64,000 nt of DNA from Roridomyces roridus (taxonomy: Eukaryota > Basidiomycota > Agaricomycetes > Agaricales > Mycenaceae): the NCBI GenBank assembly GCA_029378245.1, contig JARKIF010000017.1, positions 124,001-188,000 of the forward strand, given 5' to 3'. The position numbers and the translations under genes were made by a program. Under the pieces are notes generated by a model. It did not search any database. It saw only the letters and a list, made by a program, of their open reading frames with translations, and was not told where the DNA came from. The stretch's first letter is position 1. Every line of letters starts with the position of its first letter. Below are positions 12,843-20,868 of the stretch, piece by piece.

Positions 12843-12854
12843 AATAAAAGTCTA
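12843..12854 (+). other. Self-priming primer-binding site
   Basis: AATAAAAGTCTA begins one base after the LTR end. It is a perfect 12-nt complement of TAGACTTTTATT inside the LTR, so the RNA's own 5' end rather than a host tRNA could prime minus-strand synthesis, as in Tf1/sushi elements. Confidence 0.75.
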
Positions 12855-13342
12855 CCCTCATACCGCTCATACCTCCCCCCGACATATCCTTTCCATACGC
12901 CTCGGCGTCCCTCCCCCACTACTTGGATTCTCGTAATTGAAGATCCACTCATACCTCAAGCGTCACGTCGTTGAATCGCGACGTTAAACAAGCGCCAATC
13001 TTTGGTCGAACTATTTTGATAGACAGTCGCTGTGCTACGGGAAACGTTGAGTCCGTCCCCGCACAATAGCAGACGTTGGCGTTCGGGTGGCAATCTTCGG
13101 AGAGTACCCTCGCGCAGATACCGGGAGAGTCGTAGAAGGCCCGGGTCTGTTCTATCGGCAAGCGTTCCGACCGAGAAACCCACCACCGGCTTCGTGCCGC
13201 TCCTACCCAAGCCGCGACGGCGTTTCGCGCACCATCATCCTCCTCTTCCGGCACCTCTAGCTGTGAAGCCCGTTCCGTGGCGGACCAACTCTTGGCCGCT
13301 TCCGCCACCACCCACCACACCTTCCATACCGCCGCCCCTGCC

Positions 13343-14458
13343 ATGTCCCATCACGGCAGCCCCATCCCCTATGACCAGCCTCAGGCTGGTTACTCGTACC
13401 CTCCCCAACAAATCTACCCCTCCCGCCCTCCTACCCGTTCTCCCCCTCGCCCCCTTCCCACACGACCCGACTCACAACCCCCCGCCCAGCCTGGCCTGAC
13501 TGAGTTACTTCAGGCCCTCCCCCCACGCCCGGCACCAGCAAGGATGACGCTGGCCCGGCTTCCCCCGCCGTTTGACGGCAATGACAAATCCAAGTGGGAA
13601 ACTTGGATCGATAGTGTCATGAATTACCTCATGGCCTACGAACACGACTTTGGTACGGATCACCGACGTATCTTTTTCGTGCTCTCGTTGCTGGGCGACG
13701 AGAAGAGTACTGCGTGCCCGGCCTCGAACTGGTCACGCAACTGGAAGGCGAAGCATTTTCACCTTGATCAACCCCGTCCCTCCTTCGCGGAGTTCTTGAC
13801 GGAGTTGGAGTCGACGTTCGCGGATCAGAACGTCAAGGAGACGGCGCTATTGCGCCTGATGAACACTCGGCAGGGAACGTCCACCCTGGCCGACTTCCTC
13901 CAGTCGTTCGAGTTGAATGCGGAGCAGGCGGGCTACACGCCCGGAAACGTGCTGCATGACACATTCCTGTGTCAAGCATTGGAAATCCTGGTCTCGGACC
14001 AGGTACGCAAACAGCTGTATGCTGGAGGCGTCGAGATCCCGGGAACCGACCCCGGATTAAAAAGCCGGTTGATGACCATCAACGGCATCATTGAGCGCGG
14101 GAAGCTCATCAACTCTCGCTGGGGAGCGGGAGGTGGAATGTTTTGGACGCCGGCGCAGCAGCAGCCGCCGCCCTTATTCCCCAAGGCCACGACACTGGTG
14201 CCGCCGCCTCGACCCCAGGGGACGGCCCCCCATTTGGCGACCCGGGTCACTCCCGGAAACCCAGCGCCGATGGATGTGGATCGAACGCGGCAGGCCGCAT
14301 TCAAGTGTTATAATTGTGGCAAGGAGGGCCACATGAAGCGGGAGTGCCCGGAGCCTCCCAAAAAGAAGTTTAATATCCGGTCGATCAAGACCGAGGACTA
14401 CACGCAGGAGGACCTGCAGGCTCTCGCGAGCATACTCCGCGAGAAGGGTTTTTGTTAG
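13343..14458 (+). CDS. gag: Retrotransposon Gag with CCHC zinc knuckle
   Basis: About 371 aa from the ATG at 13343. The same frame is open upstream to a GTG near 13277. A Pro-rich N-terminal part is followed by a capsid-like region; RLPPPFDGNDKSKWETWI and SFAEFLTELESTF are typical of the retrotransposon Gag family of fungal Ty3/gypsy elements. A zinc knuckle CYNCGKEGHMKREC lies near residues 329-342 (C-x2-C-x4-H-x4-C). It would form the capsid-like particle and package element RNA. It ends at TAG 14456-14458, and the pol frame does not follow directly, unlike single-ORF sushi elements. Whether this copy makes a fused polyprotein is unclear. Confidence 0.9.
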   Translation: MSHHGSPIPYDQPQAGYSYPPQQIYPSRPPTRSPPRPLPTRPDSQPPAQPGLTELLQALPPRPAPARMTLARLPPPFDGNDKSKWETWIDSVMNYLMAYEHDFGTDHRRIFFVLSLLGDEKSTACPASNWSRNWKAKHFHLDQPRPSFAEFLTELESTFADQNVKETALLRLMNTRQGTSTLADFLQSFELNAEQAGYTPGNVLHDTFLCQALEILVSDQVRKQLYAGGVEIPGTDPGLKSRLMTINGIIERGKLINSRWGAGGGMFWTPAQQQPPPLFPKATTLVPPPRPQGTAPHLATRVTPGNPAPMDVDRTRQAAFKCYNCGKEGHMKRECPEPPKKKFNIRSIKTEDYTQEDLQALASILREKGFC

Positions 14459-14699
14459 GGCGCCCGGTCAAGGCCGAACCGGTGTGCCCTCCCGTATCTA
14501 TTATCCATGGACAGTATACGCCGCTAGAGGCGGTAACGGACAGCACGAACAATGTGCAAAATAGCGTACCTGTAAATTATGTAGAAAAAACTAGCCTACA
14601 ACGTAGTATACAAGAATTTCTTGTAGGCGAAGTAGAAAAGCCAAAAAAATACGTATCTTGCAGAATGAGAACCGGAAACGTAATTTAAAGAATCGTCGC
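14459..14699 (+). other. gag-pol junction, out-of-frame linker
   Basis: Between the Gag stop and the first ATG of the pol frame, a third frame is open from about 14452 to 14688. It reads as a plausible linker with a Lys/Glu-rich end, but no ATG opens it. The reading frame changes twice between gag and protease, which suggests indels in this copy, or recoding that I cannot demonstrate. Confidence 0.5.
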
Positions 14700-17600
14700 A
14701 TGGATGAAGAAAACAAGCGCTGGAGCGCTTTTAAAAAGGCCCCTGGAACCCAAACCAGTGATAAAAATAGTGAGAAGAAAAAGGGCGGCGATGCCGCGGA
14801 GGCTCAATCCTCGAAAGAGGAGGTAGCGCCTAAGCATACACGGGTGCCGTTCGGTCTCAGGAAGAAAGAGGCCGCACAATGGCTAGCACGCCGTGCTATG
14901 GGAGAGACGGAACAACGCTTAGCTCAGGAGCTGCGTGAGTTCCAACGGCAACGTGTCCACCACGAGATGTTGGTGGCAGTCCAGCTGGAAGCACTGGACA
15001 CGGGGAAAACACGTTCCATTCGTGCGTTGCTGGACAACGGGTGTACCACCACATGCATGGACAGGGACTATGCCAAGGCCGAAGGCTTCGAGCTCAAAAA
15101 ACTCGACATGCCGATTGTGGCCAGGAATGCCGACGGGACCGAGAACACCAAAGGCAAGATCACTCATTACGTAGAGATGATCATGTCTATCGGCCCGCAT
15201 GTCGAAAGACAAAAGTTCCTGATCACGGGCTTAGGCAAAGCACGTGTGTTTATTGGGTACGATTGGTTGTTTAAACACAACCCAGAGATCAACTGGCGGG
15301 ACCAGACGATGAAGTTCAGCCGATGTCCGGCAGAATGTGGCATGACCGGACTGGAATCCGGAAAAGGTGTCACACGGGAGGAAGCGGTGGAAGAAGGCGA
15401 ATCGATCCTATTGGTCGATTTCGCGCCTGTTGTGGAGCTGCGAAGCAAGGCGACGCAGGCACAGCAGATGGCCGAACAGGCTTCGGCAGAAAAGGAAAAA
15501 TTGACGGAAGACAAGATCCCGGAGCAATACCGGGAGTACGTCAAAGTTTTCGCAAAAGAGTCCTTTGACTCCTTGCCGGAAAAGCGGCCTTGGGATCATG
15601 CGATCGAATTAAAGCCCGGATCAAAGGCTGTCGATTGCAAGATCTATCCACTCTCGTTAGGCGAGCAAGAAAAGCTGAACGAGTTTCTTGAAGAGAATCT
15701 CAAGAGTGGACGGATCAGACCATCCAAGTCGCCGATGGCTTCGGCATTCTTTTTTATTAAAAAGAAGGACGGGTCCCTTCGACCGGTACAGGATTACCGG
15801 AAGCTCAATGAGATGACGGTGAAGAACAAGTACCCGTTGCCTCTGATCTCGGAGCTGGTCAACAAACTCCGAGGAGCTAGATTCTTCTCCAAGCTTGACA
15901 TACGTTGGGGTTACAACAATGTACGGATCAAGGAGGGAGACGAGTGGAAAGCGGCTTTTCGGACCAATCGGGGATTGTTCGAGCCACTTGTGATGTTCTT
16001 TGGGTTGACAAATTCACCGGCCACGTTCCAAACCATGATGAACGACATTCTTCGGGATCTCATCAACGAGGGCCATGTGATTGTATACCTAGACGACATC
16101 TTAATTTACACAGACTCCCTGGAGGAGCATAGAAGGATTGTTTCACGCGTCCTGGAGACGTTAGAAAAGAATAAATTATTCTTGAAACCCGAGAAGTGTG
16201 AATTCGAGAAGACGGAGATCGAATATCTCGGGGTGATTATTTCCCACAACTCCATGCGGATGGACCCGGTGAAAATCAAAGGGATCATGGAGTGGCCAAT
16301 GCCAAAGAACGTCAAGCAAGTGCAGGCGTTCCTTGGCTTTGTTAACTTTTATCGGCGATTTGTCCGCGGCTTTGCCGACATTGCCAGGCCCCTCACTAAG
16401 CTGACGGGGAAGGTTGCGTGGTCCTGGGGACCGGAGCAAGAGAAGGCGATCAACAAGTTGAAGGAACGGATCGCGGAGGATGTCATCTTGGCATTGCCAA
16501 CGGATGATGGGGAATATCGGCTTGAGGCCGATGCATCAGACGGAGCGGTTGGAGCAGTGCTCAGCCAACTCCAAGAAGGAGTATGGAGGCCTGTCGCTTT
16601 CATGTCTCACGGCATGAGTGACACCGAGAGGAATTACGAGATCTATGACAAGGAGATGCTCGCAATCATGCTTGCTCTTGATGAGTGGAGGCAATTCCTA
16701 CTCGGTGCAAGGCACACGTTCGAGGTTCTGACGGATCACAAGAACCTCCAATACTTCAAAAAGCCGCAGAAAATCAATCGTCGGCAGGCACGATGGATCA
16801 TCGAGTTGTCGCAGTACGACTTCTCGTTACGGCACCGGCCCGGAGCTTTGAATAAGCAGGCCGATTTGTTATCCCGCAGGGCGGATCATGACCAGGGGAA
16901 CGAGGACAATCAGGAAGTTGTCCTGCTTAAGCCCGAATATTTCCGAGCGCAGGAAATCACGCTCGAAGGCGTCGAGAAGGATCTCCTGGAAGAGATCCGA
17001 GCGGAACGCAAACGGGACGGCAGCGTGAGGTCTGCCTTACTGAAAAAGCTCCCTAGATGGGAGGAGGAGGACGGCATTGTCTATTACAATGGCCTTATTT
17101 ATGTTCCGCATAACACGGAACTTAGAAATAAAATTATTGGACTCCATCACGATCCGGCGATCGTGGGACATCCCGGAGGGAACCGGACCCAGGAGCTCGT
17201 TGAACGAAGCTACTGGTGGCCGAAGCTCGGCAACAATGTTTCCGAGTATGTAAAGTCGTGCGAAGCGTGTCAGAGGTCACGAGTTCTTCGGCACAAGCAG
17301 GGCAAGCTGAACCCGCACAAGATTGCGGAAGGTCCCTGGCAGATCATTTCGATGGACTTGATCGGGCCGCTGCCGATTAGCAACGGTCACAACGCGATTC
17401 AAGTCTGGGTGGACACCTTCAGCAAACTGATTCACGTGGAGCCCACAACCATGGAAATCACGGCTGAAGGAGTTGCGCGTTTGACACGCGACCGTGTGAT
17501 TAGATATCACGGGGTACCTCGAAAGATCATCTCGGATCGGGATCCGAGATATGTAGGAGGCTTTATGCGGGAGCTCAATAAGATCCTGGGGATCGAAATG

Positions 17601-17939
17601 AACCCGAGTACGGCACACCATCCGATAACCGACGGGCAGACGGAACGGATGAACCAGGAGATCGAGAAATATCTCCGAATATTTATAAATTATCATCAGA
17701 CGGACTGGGCCGAGTGGCTCTCCCTGGCGGAGTTCTGTTACAACGACAAGGCCAGTTCGGCAACGAAGGCCTCGCCGTTTTATTTAAATACCGGCTATCA
17801 CCCTTGGAAAGGGATCGAGAATGCCGTGGAGACGAGGAACGAGGCCGCCGAGGAGTTTGGCACGAAGATGAAGAAAATTCGTGATGAAGCCACGGCGGCA
17901 TTAGAAAAAAACACAAAAAACAATGGAAAAATCATATAA
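14700..17939 (+). CDS. pol: Pol: protease, RT, RNase H and integrase (3' truncated by frameshift)
   Basis: About 1,079 aa from ATG 14700. Around residue 110 is a retropepsin-like domain whose active-site triad reads L-D-N-G rather than the usual D-S/T-G. The reverse transcriptase carries YLDD near residue 461 and FSKLDIR upstream. RNase H has EADASDG near 609 and an LTDHKNLQYF block. The integrase has an HHCC finger (HHDPAIVGHPGG then CEACQRSR, near 816-850) and catalytic residues in SMDLIGPLP, SDRDPRYVGG (near 945) and GQTERMNQE (near 979). The frame ends 17937-17939 just after the run of seven A residues at 17905-17911. The GPY/F segment and chromodomain continue in the +1 frame. One inserted A would explain the split. 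Confidence 0.93.
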   Translation: MDEENKRWSAFKKAPGTQTSDKNSEKKKGGDAAEAQSSKEEVAPKHTRVPFGLRKKEAAQWLARRAMGETEQRLAQELREFQRQRVHHEMLVAVQLEALDTGKTRSIRALLDNGCTTTCMDRDYAKAEGFELKKLDMPIVARNADGTENTKGKITHYVEMIMSIGPHVERQKFLITGLGKARVFIGYDWLFKHNPEINWRDQTMKFSRCPAECGMTGLESGKGVTREEAVEEGESILLVDFAPVVELRSKATQAQQMAEQASAEKEKLTEDKIPEQYREYVKVFAKESFDSLPEKRPWDHAIELKPGSKAVDCKIYPLSLGEQEKLNEFLEENLKSGRIRPSKSPMASAFFFIKKKDGSLRPVQDYRKLNEMTVKNKYPLPLISELVNKLRGARFFSKLDIRWGYNNVRIKEGDEWKAAFRTNRGLFEPLVMFFGLTNSPATFQTMMNDILRDLINEGHVIVYLDDILIYTDSLEEHRRIVSRVLETLEKNKLFLKPEKCEFEKTEIEYLGVIISHNSMRMDPVKIKGIMEWPMPKNVKQVQAFLGFVNFYRRFVRGFADIARPLTKLTGKVAWSWGPEQEKAINKLKERIAEDVILALPTDDGEYRLEADASDGAVGAVLSQLQEGVWRPVAFMSHGMSDTERNYEIYDKEMLAIMLALDEWRQFLLGARHTFEVLTDHKNLQYFKKPQKINRRQARWIIELSQYDFSLRHRPGALNKQADLLSRRADHDQGNEDNQEVVLLKPEYFRAQEITLEGVEKDLLEEIRAERKRDGSVRSALLKKLPRWEEEDGIVYYNGLIYVPHNTELRNKIIGLHHDPAIVGHPGGNRTQELVERSYWWPKLGNNVSEYVKSCEACQRSRVLRHKQGKLNPHKIAEGPWQIISMDLIGPLPISNGHNAIQVWVDTFSKLIHVEPTTMEITAEGVARLTRDRVIRYHGVPRKIISDRDPRYVGGFMRELNKILGIEMNPSTAHHPITDGQTERMNQEIEKYLRIFINYHQTDWAEWLSLAEFCYNDKASSATKASPFYLNTGYHPWKGIENAVETRNEAAEEFGTKMKKIRDEATAALEKNTKNNGKII

Positions 17940-18684
17940 TCTACGACGGCGACCAGCGCCAGTATTTAAAAAGGGAGACAAGGTCTGGATTGAGGCGACG
18001 AACATCCAGACAGATAGACCCTCGAAGAAGCTGGGAGATAGGAGGCTCGGACCGTACGAGGTCCTGGAGAAAGTCGGAGCGTCTTCCTATAGGTTGAAAT
18101 TGCCGAGCACGGACAAGTCACATCCGGTGTTCAACGAGGCGATTCTCACACCGTATACGGAACCGCCCGAGAATCGAAGGGAGAAACGGCCGCCGCCGAA
18201 AATCATATCCGGCGAGGAGGAATATGAGGTGGAGGAGATTCTGAAACACCGCAAGATGGGGCGCGGGTTTCAATATTTAATAAAGTGGAAGAACTATCCT
18301 ATGGGAGAAAGGACGTGGGAACCATCGCGCAACTTGACGCATGCAAAAAAGCTGTTGGACAAATATAACAGGGAACACAGCATTGATGTCAGGACACTAC
18401 CCACGCTCCCGGCTGGATATTGGGACGACGAATGCAAAAGATTCGTCCCAAAGGAGGAGTCCCAACAATACTCAAAGAAGAAATTATTTATACCCGATGA
18501 AAATCGGTTTGTCGACATCGACGAGGACGTCGATCCTAGAGAGGGGGTAATGTCACGCGCTGACCTATTTGCGCACGTGACAACGCCAAACAAACCCGAT
18601 ATACATTGGCGCCGCACAGCGTTAAAGTCATGGGAACCCTGTCTCGATCGGATTGAAGAAGAAGCCGAGGAAGACATTATTTAA
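17923..18684 (+). CDS. pol: Pol C-terminal part: GPY/F segment and chromodomain, read into the 3' LTR
   Basis: 253 codons in the +1 frame relative to the main pol frame. It starts with RRRPAPVFKKGDKVW and LGPYEVLEKVG, the GPY/F-type end of integrase. A chromodomain follows near residues 95-145 (EYEVEEILKHRKMG, YLIKWKNYPMGERTWEPSRNL), with the aromatic residues expected for methyl-lysine binding. Such domains steer integration to heterochromatin. The frame runs across the polypurine tract and 134 bp into the LTR before TAA at 18682-18684, so the protein's last ~45 residues are encoded by LTR sequence. The ATG at 17923 may be fortuitous; the ancestral product was most likely one protein with the upstream frame. 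Confidence 0.88.
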   Translation: MEKSYNLRRRPAPVFKKGDKVWIEATNIQTDRPSKKLGDRRLGPYEVLEKVGASSYRLKLPSTDKSHPVFNEAILTPYTEPPENRREKRPPPKIISGEEEYEVEEILKHRKMGRGFQYLIKWKNYPMGERTWEPSRNLTHAKKLLDKYNREHSIDVRTLPTLPAGYWDDECKRFVPKEESQQYSKKKLFIPDENRFVDIDEDVDPREGVMSRADLFAHVTTPNKPDIHWRRTALKSWEPCLDRIEEEAEEDII

Positions 18685-19026
18685 AGACGTGGGATAAGTT
18701 TCATATTTATGCACGACAGCGTGGATGAGGGATGAAGTTTTCGATCAGTGAACTGTCAGATCATGACAGGCTTCTATGAAGAACACGGTGTAGACATGAC
18801 AATAGGAAACGACAAAGATGCAGAACAATAGTGCATGTCGGAAGCCAGGACAATTAGTGTAGCATCGTAGATCTATTCCTCATAGTATAAAAGCAGTAGC
18901 TAGTCGTCGTATTCTGTACCCTCTCCTAGACTTTTATTCAGTTCATTTTACGAGCTTTAGTAGCGCACTACCCAATCCGCAGCATCTTACCGCTGTTGGA
19001 CGCGTGAAACAAGTCTTGTCGTGACA
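18551..19026 (+). repeat. 3' LTR
   Basis: 476 bp, matching the 5' LTR with one difference. It is preceded directly by the purine-rich GAGGGGGTAA (18541-18550), which would prime plus-strand synthesis. It is followed by the CAGGG duplication. Confidence 0.95.
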
Positions 19027-19031
19027 CAGGG

Positions 19032-19330
19032 AATGTCAACCAGTGAGATGCCGTCAGCAATGGGCAACCTGCTTGTGGATGATCTTTGAGATGGAACCTC
19101 GACGAGCCAAAATCCAGAATTATTTTTCTCTCCCTCTCATACATTGGATTCTTCTTTGTGAGCTTGGTCCAGAACCAGATTGAAAATGAGCAGGGACTTC
19201 AAACAGACCCCCCTACTTGCTGCACAGGAATCGAACCCAGGGCCGCAATACGCTGGACTACATTTTGTTCGCGGCAGTTGTGTCTCAAGACTCCTTCAGG
19301 ATACACCAGTGGCAATTGAAGGCACTATTC
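19032..19330 (-). repeat. SINE-like repeats: head of copy 1, and copy 2
   Basis: The first ~45 bp continue the copy interrupted by the retroelement. A second copy lies at about 19091-19320: GGAACCTCGACGA at 19093, CAGATTGAAAA, and a reverse B box (AGGAATCGAACCCAGGGC) at 19225-19243. It continues with GCCGCAATACG and CTCCTTCAGGA. The two copies lie in the same orientation about 100 bp apart once the retroelement is removed. Confidence 0.6.
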
Positions 19331-20350
19331 TCCGCCAAAAATTGATGTGTGTCCGTTCCAACGTTGAACCGTGGGAATCAACTTTCGAACATCCGTCCCA
19401 TGACTTGATTCGTACGGATTTCGAACCGTGGGAAGTCCCTCGACGGCATCCCCAGTTCGACGTCCAAGACTACAACTAGAGTTCCGACCTCACATTAATT
19501 TGCTCCTAGCTCCAAGCAGTCGGCGGATATCATCCGCATCGAAACCCGCACCATACGCTCTAAGTGGCCAATTCCAAGGGAATACGAAAAGCGGCGTTGC
19601 ATGAGGGGAACGTCGTGAGCGCGATAGCTAGGACCTGCGGGCCCCAGTGGAGGGGGATGAGCCGGAGAAGGAAAAATGACCAACAAAGCTGGTGAGATGT
19701 ACACTGCCAGTACAGAGCAAAAGAGCGTGTGGACCAATTGCAAGTTCAAGCCTTGCTCGGGAATGATGACGTATGCTAAGTACCGGTTCGATTCCGGGTG
19801 CCCCCATTGCAGGTGCCATTCGGAGGTGAATCCTTTTGCTTCTCCTTTATGCATGTGTATGTACTGACCCGAGCTCGAGACAGGTCCAACCCTCGGATCA
19901 ACCAGGCTGAAGTCCTGTATTTTTGCGCCAGACAAGCATTTTACCAGCAACCTCGCTCACTGAGCCCTGGGTCAAAACTGAAGCTGTCACGCGTCCCGAT
20001 ACAGTCGGAAGACGCAGGACTCTCTGCTAATATACTTAATATTTGCCACCTGTACTGTGTTGCCCTGTGACCGACAGAACCTGGACTCCCTCAGCACCAA
20101 TACATGTAGTACTGAAATTCCGAATGCGAGAGCTGTTGAGCGCATTGAAGATACACAGGCACCTCAACTTGACACCGACACCGGCGTGCGTTGTGAATCA
20201 GACGGCGTGACGGTTGTCGGAGAAGACCGCGGGCACAACGATGACTAGCAAGCCACCGACACGCGCTGAAAAGCAGCTCTCAGAGATCAAACTCCTCAGA
20301 CTTGCAGATAGAATGGATCAAATCAAGGACAGCCCGCGCGCTACATTTTG
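19331..20350. repeat. SINE-like relics, no gene
   Basis: A forward-strand B-box-like CGGTTCGATTCCGGG sits at about 19783-19798, one of few in that orientation. The stretch 19985-20150 (CACGCGTCCCGATACAGTC, GACAGAACCTGGACTC, CCGAATGCGAGAGC, GCGCATTGAAGAT) is repeated at 25884-26065, and its end is repeated more distantly near 32140-32190. I see no coding exon. Confidence 0.5.
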
Positions 20351-20868
20351 CTAGACTAGTAAATTCGTGGATGCATCAGGTCCCACGTGAATATTCATCC
20401 CGAATCCGACGAGGTAGCTCAACGCCTCAAACCCAAGTCCAGCGGAGACACCAATTAGCTGGAACGAATGGAGGGGAGCCAGTCCTCCGCCGAGCTCAGC
20501 GTCACATCTCGAGGACAGAATTTGTCCCAAAGCATCCGGCTTCAGTACGAAGCGAAAATCCTCCAGCTCGAGGGACTCGAGTCTAGGAAGGAAGGTGCCG
20601 AAGAGTGTCCGATCCAACTTGCGCATCAAGTTGGCTACCGCTTCGGAGTACGTATCTCGTAGCACCCCATAAGAATCGTTGTCGAGGTGGATTTCCGTTA
20701 GGTTTTGCGCGACGTCGAGCCATCGGAAATCGATGAGACACTCGGCGAATCCGTGGTACGAAAAACGGAGGAGTGGATCGGCCGAATGGGATAGGAAGGC
20801 TTGGAAATCGTCTTGAGGCGTATACACAGTCTCATCGGGCTGGAAAAGAGAGTAATAACTGTACCATT

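Larger units (their letters stand above)
12361..19031 (+). mobile_element. Ty3/gypsy chromovirus, recent insertion
   Basis: A 6.66-kb LTR retrotransposon at 12366-19026, flanked by the 5-bp target duplication CAGGG (12361-12365 and 19027-19031). The LTRs (476 bp) differ at one position in my reading, so the insertion is young. Order: LTR, self-priming site, gag with a zinc knuckle, protease, reverse transcriptase, RNase H, integrase, GPY/F-like segment, chromodomain, polypurine tract GAGGGGGTAA, LTR. The coding part is broken into three or four frames. Integrase before the LTR plus a chromodomain places it in the chromoviruses. Self-priming is a trait of the Tf1/sushi group. Confidence 0.95.

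Noticed and set aside
17904..17912. Programmed -1 frameshift at the in-frame A AAA AAC heptamer in pol
   Set aside because: The heptamer is in the right phase, but the downstream chromodomain frame is +1, so a -1 slip would not reach it.
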